Assembly: GCF_000002425.4 (NCBI RefSeq)
Contig: NC_037253.1
Span: 17,066,407 to 17,130,406 of the forward strand
From: Physcomitrium patens
Lineage: Eukaryota > Streptophyta > Bryopsida > Funariales > Funariaceae
DNA length: 64,000 nucleotides
Direction of reading: 5' to 3'
The position numbers were made by a program, and so were the translations under genes. This document shows, piece after piece, positions 1 to 10,685 of the stretch (position 1 is its first letter; each line of letters begins with the position of its first letter). The notes under the pieces were generated by a model that worked only from the letters and a program-made list of their open reading frames with translations, did no database searches and had not been told where the DNA came from.

Positions 1-1430
1 CATAACAATATCTAAACTAATATCCAAATAGTGATATACAATAAATATGGATATTGATGTAGATTGCATAATTTTAATAAGGTGATTACAAGAATTATAC
101 AATAAAGTAGAGTAAGGCAATCTTATCTTTGATCATGTAACTAGCTTGATGACGTTCATCTTCTTTTAGCTTTTACTTTTATGATTCTTCTTCTAAAGAC
201 TAAATACTTAAAATACTAAATATAGAAATAGTAATTGAATCTTAATCAAATTCTAATCAAATCCTAGATCGAACCTTAATCAAATCCTAATCAAATCTTA
301 ATTAAATTCTAACCTAATCTTAGACCAAATCCTAATCAAATCCTAACCAAATTCTTAATAAGCCTTACACTAGTTTGAATTTCAAATAACTGATGATTGA
401 ATTGTTGATTTCAACTTAAAATTTGCATAATTTTCAATAACTAATCTGGCAATAAGCACAAAAGTTTTGAAGAAAATCAAACATATCAAATAAAAGTTAA
501 TCCCAAAATTCTACTTGAATGTTGGCTTGCCTCTTCTAACCTTGATTTTGATATTCTATTAAAGTCAAGTTCACTATTTGTGCATAGAATTTTATTTCAA
601 TTTAAATAGTAGATTGACAAATATCATAGAAATCCTCATTGATCCTCTATATTACAATTCCTAAGAGCTTAATATGTTTGAGCTTCAATAAAATTTAAAT
701 AAACCATAAGATCAAGCTCAAACTTGCAATACAAACTACACACAGTAATACTTACAATCACAAAATTTCATCTATAGATCATCTACAAAACTCACATAAT
801 TGTCCAAAGTACAATTCTTTGAATTTTTCAAAATCAAAATTAACTTAGAAACAACCCTAATTTTGCAAAGCCTTTACAAAGTTGTTACAAACTCAAATCA
901 TTGAAATCTAATGCTCAAAAAACCTCTCTTAAGTCTCTTATCAAAGTCTACTCGCCGATTGACCAAAGAACTCCAAAGTTGCTGTAGGTCTATGGTTTTG
1001 TGCCCCATGGTCTAATTTCAACTTTGGTTCACAACTAGTCCTCTTTGGATATCAATTCTTAGTATTTTGAAGGAATTTTGCTAAAATCTACTTTTAATCT
1101 TTTCTTAAATATACTTATATCAAATAATTATTTTATTTGCTTTGATTTGGCTCATTTATGGTAATACAAAGTAAATAAAAGTCTCTTATATAAAAAATCA
1201 ACATTAAGACTAAAGTTTTTATTACCTTCTTATTATTTATCATTATTTTTCTACTATATCTTTCTACTAGGCTCATCTATAATAAAATAATTTCTTTCTT
1301 CTTCCACCTAATGGTTGTATTACTACACAACATCTATCTCCTCTATAATTTATACATCCTCTGGCTTGTTTCAATAATTCTTAAATATGTTGATGTATGA
1401 GGTTCTTCATCTTAGTCAAATTCTTAGTCT
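1..1430. other. AT-rich intergenic DNA, no gene recognised
   Basis: No reading frame of useful length is seen on either strand. The stretch is AT-rich with short imperfect repeats (see 237-357). The part from about 1080 to 1430 lies just downstream, in minus-strand sense, of a gypsy integrase tail and may be the untranslated or LTR part of that element; no second LTR copy was found to confirm it. Confidence 0.5.
237..357. repeat. Degenerate short tandem repeat (AATCAAATCCT-like)
   Basis: About ten imperfect copies of a 10-12 base unit close to AATCAAATCCT follow one another. The copies differ mainly by C/T changes and by small insertions. It is simple-sequence DNA with no sign of a function. 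Confidence 0.6.
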
Positions 1431-1439
1431 TCAATTTGC

Positions 1440-1800
1440 TTCTTTACTCCTATTTTTATATCACTTAATAGATTTTGTTCTTCATCAAAATATGTCCATA
1501 CATCTCTTTGTCTAAATAATTTGACCAACTTGCATGCTATAGGTGTCTTCAATTTTGTTCCATCAAGTTTCTATAAAAAATATGTATCATTGTCATAGAC
1601 TTCTATTATAATATATGGTCCAAACCAATGTTTAGAAATTTTTTGTAATATACTATTTTGGTTATCCAAACTATTATTATAGACTAAGACCCAATCACTT
1701 TCTTCAATTGTTTTAGGCCATAGTCAATGTATTTTATAAAATCTTTTCTGATTCTTTTTTCTTGCTTCTTTCAACTTTTCTATTGTTACTTCAATATCCC
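1440..1800 (-). pseudogene. Ty3/gypsy retrotransposon remnant: C-terminal end of integrase
   Basis: Read on the minus strand, this stretch encodes about 115 residues broken by two in-frame stops. It begins with a basic, lysine-rich helix (EARKKNQKRFYK), followed by SDWVLVYN and then KHWFGPYIIIEVYD. The last is the GPY/F module that closes many Ty3/gypsy integrases, followed by a KLDG..K.P.....LVKLF segment typical of the same region. The core catalytic domain is not found upstream, where the sequence changes character near 1810, so the element is truncated. It cannot be functional. A host chromatin protein is unlikely because the order of motifs is that of integrase. Confidence 0.7.
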
Positions 1801-1814
1801 AAACAAAGGAGGAT

Positions 1815-3054
1815 TTAGAGCACACATCAATGTCAATATAGAATCAAATACAAAGAATCATTTTATAAGATCAAGTTGAAGTACATCAAAGATGCACGTG
1901 AGTTATTTTTGCAATGGCAAGCATATTGCACAAGAGTTAGAGCCTTGCAAAAAGATTTATGTTATTACAAGGAATAGATTATCAATTTGAGATTACTAAA
2001 ACCGTAGCAAGGAAAGTTTGAACCTTAGAATATCTAATTATATTAGATCATTTAATTTTAGTAGTAGAGACATAATAGTTGGGAAGAAATATCAGGAGTT
2101 AAATCTTAAAGAGTGGCTGAAGGAGACAATTGAGGAGGTTTTGCATTGGAGAATGTAGCTATTGTGAAGGAGATGGCACCTAATTTTGCACAAATATTAC
2201 TTTACATGAAGAGATTGTTTAGATGACTCTCAATTCAAATTGAAGTCATCATTGTTAAGAGACTTTGTCAATTTGCTTTCAACTTCCAACAAGAAAGGAG
2301 AGTCATTTGACAATCCATGTACACTACAAAAGTAGAAACCTAGCATTAATCAAACTGTGGTGCTTTCCGACCTTGTTTTGACTTGTAATCAATCTTCTCA
2401 TTTTGTAAGACATTCAAACTAAGTTACATATAAACCAACTATTATACTTAATTATCATGATCAATTTAAATTGAATTGGATAAATTAAGTTTTGAATTGG
2501 ATGATAAATTATAGATGAAGTATAATTGAAATAGGACGACTTTTTATTTATGGATGAAAAATTATTTGTGGAAAAATATTCATTCATATATGGAAATTTA
2601 TCTTAGATGAATTTTGAATTTTGGATGAATTTTGAATTTTTAATACTAGATCAAAATAAAAATTTAAATTTTAAAAACATTATATAGACTTAAATTAATT
2701 CATATAAAAAATTGTCTTAATAGTGTGTATTTTTGTTGAGTTATTTGAGCACCTTGTATTATTTTTGTGATGTATGAGAGTGCTTTTTATCAATTAAAAG
2801 TATTAAAAATTTAAGACGAAGTAGAAGACAACTTAAGTAATTAAATTAAAAGACAATTAATAGTTGTGAATTAGAGTAGACTTTCAACCAATGGGGGTTA
2901 AATTTACTTCAAACAATCTAAATAAAATAAAATTAAATTAAATTAAAGAAAGAAAGAAAGAGAGAAAGAAAAAAAAGAGAAAAAAAGAGGAGGAGATGGA
3001 AAAGAAAAACAAAAACAAAAAACAAAAGGAAAAGTAAAAAAAAAAAAAAAATAT
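1815..3054. other. AT-rich intergenic DNA with possible decayed coding traces
   Basis: No intact gene is present. From about 1860 to 2310 on the plus strand there are short coding-looking segments interrupted by stops, whose family I could not name. From about 2920 to 3050 there is a purine-rich tract (AAATTAA, GAAAG and poly-A runs), which ends exactly where the copia element is inserted. Confidence 0.4.
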
Positions 3055-3059
3055 GATCA
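3055..3059. repeat. Target-site duplication (left copy), GATCA
   Basis: The five bases GATCA directly precede the left LTR and recur directly after the right LTR at 8793-8797. A perfect 5-base duplication is what a copia integrase leaves. It shows that the element 3060-8792 entered as one unit. Confidence 0.9.
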
Positions 3060-3306
3060 TGTTGAGAATGTTTAGAAAGACACAAGAGCAATAGTAAGTC
3101 ATACACACACACAAGAAGGTTTCTAAGGAGAAAGAGCTTCACACATGAAAATCTATTGATCTGGTTGTGTCTCGTATACAAGAAGAGAAAAGAGGAGAGG
3201 ATAAACAGTATTTCTCCACTAGACTCTAAATATTGTAGCTATGGTATTTACTGTAGTCTACAGTAAATATTATGGAGAGTGCCAACTACATTTAATGATC
3301 TCAACA
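3060..3306 (-). repeat. 3' LTR of copia element (247 bp)
   Basis: It starts TGTTGAGA and ends TCTCAACA, so it has the TG..CA ends and an 8-base terminal inverted repeat. It aligns along its whole length with 8550-8792, apart from one 4-base indel in a CA-rich run and about 19 substitutions. Confidence 0.93.
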
Positions 3307-3320
3307 CTCCTCCTCGCTCA
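3307..3320 (-). other. Polypurine tract of copia element
   Basis: Read on the minus strand, the bases just before the 3' LTR are AGCGAGGAGGAG. This purine run is in the place where plus-strand DNA synthesis is primed in LTR retrotransposons. Confidence 0.7.
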
Positions 3321-3516
3321 TCATAATATTTACATAATATAAAATTTGTATAGAATTATGATCTATACTTTTTTGTGATCTTGCAAGATCAACAATTGTT
3401 GCCTCATTAAAATCTTATCTAAAAAAATCTTATTTTATTTAAGAAAAAAACAAAAGATGAAGGAAAAAGAGTACAACATTATTTTCTTTAATTATTTAAA
3501 GAGCTCATCAACTTTC

Positions 3517-4323
3517 TTATTCAAGAAAAATAAGTCGCCGCATACCAATGCGATAAGTAAGTCGATGATGGTTGCTTAATGAAAGAGCTTTGGTGAAGAG
3601 ATCAGCAAGGTTATTTCTAGATTCAATTTTTTTAATTATAAGTACTTGATCAGTAATCAAGTCATGGATATAACTAAAATACTTTGGATCAATATGCTTT
3701 GTCATGTCTCCTTTAATGAAACCAACTTGCATTTGTGTAATATAAGCACTATTATCTTCATGCAAAATAGTTGGAGAATCATCATATAAAAATCCACAGG
3801 TTGTTTGAATGAATTTGTCAATTGATCGCAATCAAATACATTCTCGAGATACTTCATGTAAGGCAATCATTTCTACATGGTTGAATGAAGTTGCAGTTAT
3901 TGTTTGTTTCACTGATTTCCATGATATTGCAGTTCCATGTCTTAAAAATACATATCATGTTTGAGATTTAGCTATTGCAGTATCAGATTTATATCTTGCA
4001 TCATAATATCCAACCAATTTTGGATTTGCGGATTGTGTGTAGTATAATCTCAAGTCTTCAGTACCTTTTAAATAACGTAATAAATGTTTGATGCCACTCC
4101 AATGTCATAGTAATGGACATGCACTATGTCTTCCAAGAACACTAAGTGCAAATGCAATATCTGGTCTTCTAGATGTAGCTAAATACAAAAGTAATCCAAC
4201 CATTGCAAGGTATGGATATTGATCTCCCAATATTTCCTCCTCCTCCTCGCATGGATGATATGGATCATGACCATCATGACCACGTCCAACCATTGGTGTG
4301 GACAATGGATAAGCATCAATCAT
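3517..4323 (-). pseudogene. Copia RNase H and end of reverse transcriptase, broken
   Basis: Two frames cover this part. The first (4105-4323) has YPYLAMVGLLLYLATSRRPD, the conserved segment linking copia reverse transcriptase to RNase H. The second (3517-3831) has LHEDNSAYITQ, then TKHIDPKYFSYIHDL and NLADLFTKAL, which match the C-terminal part of copia RNase H. The region between the two frames is disrupted, so the RNase H domain is not continuous. It is the 3' end of the pol region, and the 3' LTR follows about 200 bases on. Confidence 0.85.
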
Positions 4324-4341
4324 ATTAAATCTTTACATGAT

Positions 4342-4563
4342 TCATCTAATATACATTAGTTGGTAGAGAAAAATACTACCATCTGTTAGATGCATAATCT
4401 GAAGAACAATGCAAAAAGTTATTTTTCCTAGCATTTTCATCTCAAATGCACATATAAGTAGGTTTGTAGCTGTAACACATACAGACGTAATGCCCACTAG
4501 GTTAAGATCATCAACATATACAGCGATGATCACAAAACCAGTTTTATCTCGTTTGATAAACAA
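4342..4563 (-). pseudogene. Copia reverse transcriptase, catalytic YVDD segment
   Basis: A 73-codon frame contains FVIIAVYVDDLNLVG, with the YVDD catalytic motif at about 4504-4518 in minus sense. In copia elements this segment follows KALYGLKQS, and a matching KALYGLK ends the upstream frame (4642-6396). About 80 bases between the two frames are disrupted. The residues after YVDD still follow the family (FEMKMLG for the usual FxMKDLG). Confidence 0.85.
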
Positions 4564-4641
4564 ACAAGGGATTAGTAGATCACTTATAAAATTATTTGTA
4601 ATTAAATAATCTTAAAGATGTTGATATCACATGCATCTAGA

Positions 4642-6396
4642 TTATTTTAAACCATACAAGGCCTTACATAATTTAATACCACAATATTTTCTTGAAGCGT
4701 GTCGATTTGGAGTTCTTGTTTCTAAGCCAAGTGGAACTTTCATATAAATATTTGCATTAAGAGAACCATATAGATATGCAGTTACTACATCCATCAGGTG
4801 CATCTCCAGGGTAGTATGAACTATCATTCCAATAATATATCGAAATGTAATTGAATCCATAACTGGAGAATATGTAGATTCATAATCAATGCCAAATCGT
4901 TGAGTAAATCCTTGAGCAGCAAGACGAGCTTTGTAGTAGGTTATTTGGCCTTGAGCATCTCGCTTGCATATTAATATTATTTTATATTCCACATGGCGAG
5001 ATGTAAGAATGTTTACAATTGGACAAAAGACTTTCTTCTTACGCAAAGAGGCATACTCCTCCTCAATAGCAGTTTTCCATTTTGACCAATTTGAGCGATG
5101 CATCGCCTCCTCGATGGTTTGAGGTTCAAGATTATCTTCCTTGCAAGAAAGGGCTTCTATAATCATATATGCAAATGATTCATCTACCATAATAGATGGT
5201 TTGTCCCAAATATCATGTGTAGTACAATACAGAATAGATAATTTTGTATTCAACTTGTTCTTATTCCTTCCAATTCTAAGATTGTTTTTCATAAGAATTG
5301 AAGGTACATTATGCATGGATATATCATCATGAATTGGTAGTCCTACAAGATGAGTGAAAATTTCTTGAGAAATAATACCAAGATTAGTTAATTTTATAGC
5401 TTTCTTCTTACGTGGTTGCTTATCTGGTCCACGAGTTTTTTTAGTTGTTGTTGTTATAACTTGAGGTATTATAATCAATGGCACTACAATGTGAGCACGT
5501 GCATTCTGAGCCTCATTAATAGGAACTCCTGTAATTCTAGGTGCATCATTGAAGCCATCAGGTGTTTCATCCGCGATCCGTTTTAGATGCAAAATCTTAG
5601 AAACTTCAATTTCTGCCAAAGATGTCATAGGATCGGGATTCATTGTAAATGTTTCTGGTGCTATAAATATGAGTACTTTATTTCTTTCTTGATTGGATAC
5701 TCCTCTTTGAAGAGATGAGAATATATTTTCTTCAAAACGACAATTTTGTAAACATGCACAAAATAATGTTCGAGTTGATGGATCAATAATATGAATAATG
5801 CTTGGTGAATCAAAACCAACATATATGTTTTCTTGTCGATGAACTTTAATGGTATGCCATTGAGGTTCTGGTACTAGAATCCAAGCGTTGCAACCAAATA
5901 CTCTTAAGTGAGATACATTTAGAACACGACCCGAAATGAGCTCATGTGGTAAAACAATTTCAAGAGAAGAAGGGTGGATGTGTATTAATGTTGCAACATG
6001 TAAAACTGCATGATCCCACATAGATGCAAGTAATTTTGCTTCAAGAAGGAGTGGCCAAATAACAAGTTGTTTATGCTTTATAAATGACTCTGCAAGTCTA
6101 TTTTGAACATGTTCATATGGAACACAATATGTCAACTCGATTCCTGTTGTAGTATAATAGTCTTCAAAAGACTTTGATGCAAATTCCTTTGAATTATCTA
6201 TACGCAATGTTTTTATAGGATAATCAAGAAAATGTGCCTGAAAACGAATAAGCATAGATATAAGATTGGTAAACACCATGTTTTGAGTTGATAATAATGA
6301 AACATGTATTTGTTTACTTGATGCATCAACAAGGACCAAAAAATAATGAAATGGTCCTGATATTGGATTAATAGGACCGCAAATATCACCATGCAA
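4642..6396 (-). pseudogene. Copia pol: integrase core plus N-terminal reverse transcriptase (584-codon frame)
   Basis: This is the longest open frame of the element. At the N-terminus the integrase core has HGDICGPI (D4), LRIDNSKEF (D67) and NRLAESFIKH (E103), which is the DD35E spacing with all three acidic residues kept. VFGCNAWI and the region around residues 190-250 complete the integrase. From about residue 430 the copia reverse transcriptase starts (QTIEEAM.RSNW..W..A...E), with KARLAAQGFTQRFGIDYEST and YLYGSLNANIYMKVPLG, and it ends at KALYGLK. The usual GIDYxETFSPV appears as GIDYESTYSPV. The frame lacks gag and protease in phase, so the polyprotein is broken. Confidence 0.9.
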
Positions 6397-6444
6397 TCTT
6401 TCAAGTATTAGTGGTAATTCTTGTGAAAGTTTTCAAATTGAAGA

Positions 6445-6771
6445 TCAAGTAAACATTTTACCTTCCACGCATGCACGAAATAATTCCATAGAGTCTACAT
6501 CCACAGGCTTTAAATTGTGATGAGTTATACATGGAATGATCTTTCTAAATAATCTAGATCTTGGATGTCCCAATCGTCCATGCCAGAGAGAAATACGACT
6601 CTCTGTGATAGATGATGCAAAATTAAATATAATAGGAGGCCGAATCACAATTCGATGTAAATCATTTTTTGTAGCAAAAGCTTTTTCAATAATTTTATGG
6701 TTCTTCGCAAGAATCAAAACCTCTTTTCTATTTAAAGTGGCAATCGCAAGGTAATAACCATTAATATGCAC
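6445..6771 (-). pseudogene. Copia pre-integrase zinc-binding domain
   Basis: A 108-codon frame contains SLWHGRLGHPRSRLFRKII, the histidine half of the copia HHCC zinc-binding domain, and FRACVEGKMF, a worn version of the CxxCxxGK half in which the first cysteine is now phenylalanine. It sits immediately upstream of the integrase core in the order expected for copia pol. A stop and a change of frame separate it from the core. Confidence 0.85.
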
Positions 6772-6930
6772 ATCTCAATAGCTGATCAGACTCTAAGGTG
6801 CTGATGGTGCAAACATTGCATGTTTACATTTTATGATGGAATCCGCAAGTAATTTTACCATTGCTATGTCTTCTTGGAAACAAAACGCATTTGTTCCAGC
6901 CATGGTCATTATACTTTTAGTTTGCCAAGT

Positions 6931-7161
6931 TTAAGATTTTTCAATAAAAAATCGTCTATCTCGTAAGATAGTATGTGTTGTTACAGAATCAATGAGCGCA
7001 TCATTTGATTCATCATTAGAGGTTTTATCATTCATATAAGCCTCTAAGTCATCAACATCAATCCATGGACGCATCCATGGTATGAATTTCACGAACCTCA
7101 ACTCACAGTTTCTTATTTTCTTGGAACATTTTAATAAAATATTATGGAGTATGGCATGCAT
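6931..7161 (-). pseudogene. Copia aspartic protease remnant
   Basis: The frame contains ALIDSVTTHTILRDRRFF, which corresponds to the active-site region of copia proteases (usually DSGTTHTILRD or DSATTHTILRD). Here the third position of the active-site triplet is Val. It overlaps the end of the gag frame by a few bases in another phase. Confidence 0.75.
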
Positions 7162-8025
7162 GTACTAAATGTCCAATTATTCCACATTTATGGCAAGAAT
7201 ACATCTCTAATTTTTTTTTTCTACTATAATTAATATTAGAATATTTATTCTTTCCATATGGGTAGAAATGGTCATGACTATGACTACCCTGATACTTATG
7301 AGCACATTTCCCATGTTTATATAATTTCTTCTTAGACTTTGAAATATTTAGTGCATGAGATTCTAGAACTGTAGTTCCAATAAGACGAGCTTCCGCATTG
7401 CGCAAGAGTAGCTCATTTTGCTTTTCCGCAAGAAGTAGATAGGACATGAGATCAGAATAACTCTGAAATTTCATATTCTTGTATTCTTGTGCAAGCACAA
7501 CAGATACATGAGGAAATGTAGAGAGAGTTTTCTCAATCATTTCTTCTTCAGAAATGCTTTGTCTACATAATCATAATTGTGAGACAATACTATACATTTC
7601 ACTATTGAAAGCATTTAAATTTGGAAAATCCAAGACACATAAATGTGTCCAATTATGACGTGCACATAGAAAAAAATAGTCTTTTGATGATCAAACATGG
7701 ATTTAAGATTCTTCCAAAGTTTTCGAGGATCTTCCATTTCTAAATATTGATGTTGTAATGTAGGTATAAGATGATGACAAAGGAGAAGTAGTGCTTTCCA
7801 ACGAACAGCTGGAGGTATAGAAATACTTATTATAGGAGATTTTTCAAACATAATGGCATCCGAGAGTTGTTCAGCAAATAAATTTGCTTTTGCTATTTTT
7901 TCCCATAATAAATAATTATTTCTATCCATAGTCAATGGTGGAAATAAAAGAGCTTGAAAATGTTGGGATGCACTAGTAATAGTTGAAACCATAGTAGAAG
8001 CAAGTGAAGATATTGAAGCACTCAT
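7142..8025 (-). pseudogene. Copia gag, two frames, with CCHC zinc knuckle
   Basis: The N-terminal part (7615-8025) has the copia gag pattern: an LTMDRNNYLLWE entry motif, AVRWKALLLLCHHLIPTL, then PRKLWKNLKSMFDHQKT. The second part (7142-7540) continues gag and ends with a zinc knuckle CHKCGIIGHLVHAC (C-x2-C-x4-H-x4-C) at 7154-7195. The frames are out of phase, so gag is broken near 7540-7615. Confidence 0.88.
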
Positions 8026-8131
8026 TATAAATAAATATATAAAAAAAATACAAGATCAAATAGAAAAGTTGAATAAAACATACCTTAAAATATAAAGTCA
8101 AATAAAATGATAAACTTGAACTTGAAAAAAC

Positions 8132-8133
<2 letters not shown>

Positions 8134-8163
<30 letters not shown>
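8134..8163. repeat. (TA)n microsatellite in the copia leader
   Basis: About 15 TA units lie in the untranslated leader between the 5' LTR and gag of the copia element. Confidence 0.9.
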
Positions 8164-8166
<3 letters not shown>

Positions 8167-8534
8167 GGAGATTGTGGATTAAGGCAGTAGAACAGTAATA
8201 AGATGGTGGCAACAATAGGCAACGATAGGGCGGCAACGACGGTGGGCCGTAGCGTCAATAGTGACAGGGTGGCAACGATGACTGTTTGGCGGCAAGCGCA
8301 TGGCACAACAGGGAGCAAGGAGCAAGTTGGGGTGGAGTTGAACTCGATGAAGTATTCTAAACAAATATTCTAAACAAGCAAGGCAGAAAGTGGAACAAGT
8401 ACTCTAAGCAAGCAGCTAATGTGTGAGGGGCCAACAAGAAGAACAAGATCATGAGGCAAACACTGAACAAGAGTAGCAACAGATTTGAAGAGTCAAGACT
8501 AGAGCAAAAAAATTGTGATAGTGTATAGAAGAGA

Positions 8535-8549
8535 GTCGTGTTGATAACA
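8535..8549 (-). other. Primer-binding site of copia element
   Basis: Read on the minus strand, the first bases after the 5' LTR are TGTTATCAACACG. Plant copia elements usually have TGGTATCAGAGC here, complementary to initiator methionine tRNA; 8 of 12 positions agree. The position is right; the match is partial. Confidence 0.6.
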
Positions 8550-8792
8550 TGTTGAGAATGTTTAGAAAGACACAAGAGTAGTAGTAAGTCATACATACAA
8601 GAGGGTTTCTAAGGAGAGAGAACTTCACACATGAAAATCTATTGATCTGATTATGTCTCATATACAAGAAGAGAAAAGAGGAAAGGATATATAGTACTTC
8701 TCCACTAGACTCTAAATACTGTAGCTATGGTATTTACTATAGTCTACAGTAAATATTATGGAGAGCGTCGGCTACATTTAATGATCTCAACA
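8550..8792 (-). repeat. 5' LTR of copia element (243 bp)
   Basis: It is the partner of 3060-3306, with the same TGTTGAGA and TCTCAACA ends. In element orientation it would carry the promoter. Confidence 0.93.
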
Positions 8793-8797
8793 GATCA
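8793..8797. repeat. Target-site duplication (right copy), GATCA
   Basis: It is identical to 3055-3059 and abuts the 5' LTR. Confidence 0.9.
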
Positions 8798-10670
8798 CAA
8801 TAGGCTGCCCAGGATCTCCAACAACCTCCTGCCCAATAGGGATCTGGGCCGCCTAGGATTCTCCTTCATGTTTTTTGATGTTTTTTTCTGGGAGGCGTTG
8901 GAAAAGCTCCGACTGTTACAGAGGTCTTCTGGGTTTACTTTTTGCTACGGGTGTATGAGACATAGGCACGGACTAGCTCCTGCTAAGGTGCTGTGGCGCA
9001 GCCTCTTGTTTTTTCGTGATCAGTAAGTCGGTTTTCCTGTGCGGCGGTTCTTTGGCGCCATGGAGTTGCTAATCTGGTGGCGGCGGCAGCTGTTCAGAAG
9101 TGTCGAAGGAGCGGCGTTGTGGAGTGGCGGTGCAGCTCCATCTTTTGTTTTATTGGTGTCAACGTTCTACGTTCGTGGGTTGAGGGCGCCTAGCTACGAG
9201 GTCAGATCAGTGCGAGGTTGGCATTCGGGTTCCTTCGACGTGTGAAGTCTTTGCGGAATGGTGTGATCGTGCTGGGGGCCTAGTCAACTTGTGGTGTTGT
9301 TTCGTGGAAGACTTCGTCGCCGATTCTTGACCTGTAGCGGTGTGCGGGAGTTACTTCTGTGTTTTTCCTCTTGATTGTGTTTGTTCAATTTCCTTCGGCG
9401 GTTGCTAATTCTGATCAGGCATTGCTTTGCTTGGGAAAAGTAGTCGAGGCTTGTAATTGCCCTCGAGGGCCTCCAGTGTCAGCATCCCGAACGATCAAGA
9501 ACCTCATAAAATATATGGCGTGTTGGATATCCCGCACAACCAATTCGAATAGCTTCTAACACTCCTCCACATCGAAGTTGTTGGATGACATTCAGATTTT
9601 CAAATCGACCAGGCTTGTGCACCATGTTAGGTTTCACACATTGAATGTAGTGCAGTTCCGTCGTATTCAAGCTTTCCATTATAGCTCCCAATTGTTGCGT
9701 GAAACGAGCATCGATTGAAGTAAACTTGTATGAGGATTTAGAGCCTTGATCGGGAAAGCTGGGGAAGAGGCTTGCAACGAAGGGAAGGTTGTTGGTCGAG
9801 CGGCTGTTGGACTCTAGATGATGTCGCTGCTGCGGAATTGGTGTACGCATCGCAGGTTGCTTGACGTCTTCCAGCAGCAAGGCAGCTGGTGCTGGGATTT
9901 GGTCATGGAAGACTAGTGGATGATAGCTGAGTGACCAGCCTGGTGATGGATCAAAACGCTCGGTTGAATAAGGACGCAAGGTGGCTATCTAGCGCAGGAT
10001 CCGATAGGTGGTAAATCTATTTGGGTTTAGATTTTTGTTTGTTTGAGCTTCGTGGTCCTTGATTGTCGACGCATCAGATTCAACGGTTCTTCCCGGTTTG
10101 GCCACATTACTGTATGTGCACTCACGAAACATTACAGAGCCGCGCAACATGGGTTCTTGGTGAAGAAGCAAGCGACGGAGACGTAGGAGCTTCGCAACGA
10201 CGATTATCAAGGGTGTTGTTTCCATCAGGATTGATTTTACTCAGGGTTGAGTATCAAGCGAGAACAAATTCTTCCCGTCTTGTCCACAGTTCAGAGTACA
10301 ATTGTGCCAAGCTGGTGAAGGCAGTGTAACAATGCGGTGGTGCTGGAGTGTAGCTAAATTTTGGTGTTCGACACCTGATAGTTAGGTCGAGACGTAGTCA
10401 AGGGCTGCAGTACGGTGTTACCTCGATAGAGGCTGAACATTAATAAAAACAAAATTGCTGACAGACCGCACGAGATGAACAGTGCAGCTGGAGCATCCAG
10501 CATCGCAACAGCATTCCTTCAATTCGATTTTTCCTGGCGAAGAGGTTACAGGGGGAGTCAAGCTGCGATTGGAGTTGGAGCTTGTCGCAGGTAGGTGTAA
10601 TCAACACTCCTTGCAGTAAAAATTCCAAATTGGATTATTTAGGCGGAGGAATTACAGTGGATTAACTTTG
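8798..10670. other. GC-richer island of unknown origin carrying a myosin fragment
   Basis: Base composition rises sharply compared with both flanks, and the text contains many CGG/GGC words unlike the surrounding transposon debris. Apart from the myosin segment at about 9408-9787 on the minus strand, no frame here is recognisable; the other frames have no known motif. Two telo-box motifs lie just beyond the right end (10686-10710) in minus-strand orientation. It may be a gene-fragment-carrying DNA transposon or the remains of a host gene. No terminal inverted repeats or Helitron ends were established by eye. Confidence 0.5.
9408..9787 (-). pseudogene. Class XI myosin motor-domain fragment, frameshifted
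   Basis: On the minus strand, about 100 codons match the plant myosin XI motor just before the converter: [62 protein letters not shown] and [19 protein letters not shown]. The usual forms are HYIRCVKPN, [21 protein letters not shown] and GYPTRRTFxEFLxRFG. Directly after this the frame stops, but the next phase continues with LEALEGNYK and SKAMPDQ, which correspond to the LEGNYDDK...SKAGLxDYQ segment, so one frameshift separates them. No ATP-binding loop, switch regions, IQ motifs or tail are present nearby. It is a partial copy that cannot make a motor. Confidence 0.85.
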
Positions 10671-10685
10671 TGGAATGATGTTAGG

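Larger units (their letters stand above)
3060..8792 (-). mobile_element. Ty1/copia LTR retrotransposon, nearly complete, inactivated
   Basis: An element of about 5.7 kb lies on the minus strand with LTRs at both ends (8550-8792 is the 5' LTR, 3060-3306 the 3' LTR), a GATCA target duplication, a primer-binding site next to the 5' LTR and a purine tract next to the 3' LTR. In minus-strand order it carries gag with a zinc knuckle, protease, integrase, reverse transcriptase and RNase H. Integrase before reverse transcriptase defines Ty1/copia rather than Ty3/gypsy. Stops and frameshifts break the single polyprotein into at least six frames, so it cannot move on its own. The LTRs differ at about 19 of 243 aligned positions by hand count. 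Confidence 0.95.

Noticed and set aside
9479-9979. A functional myosin gene on the minus strand
   Set aside because: Only a small part of the motor is present, with a frameshift and no ATP-binding loop, neck or tail nearby.
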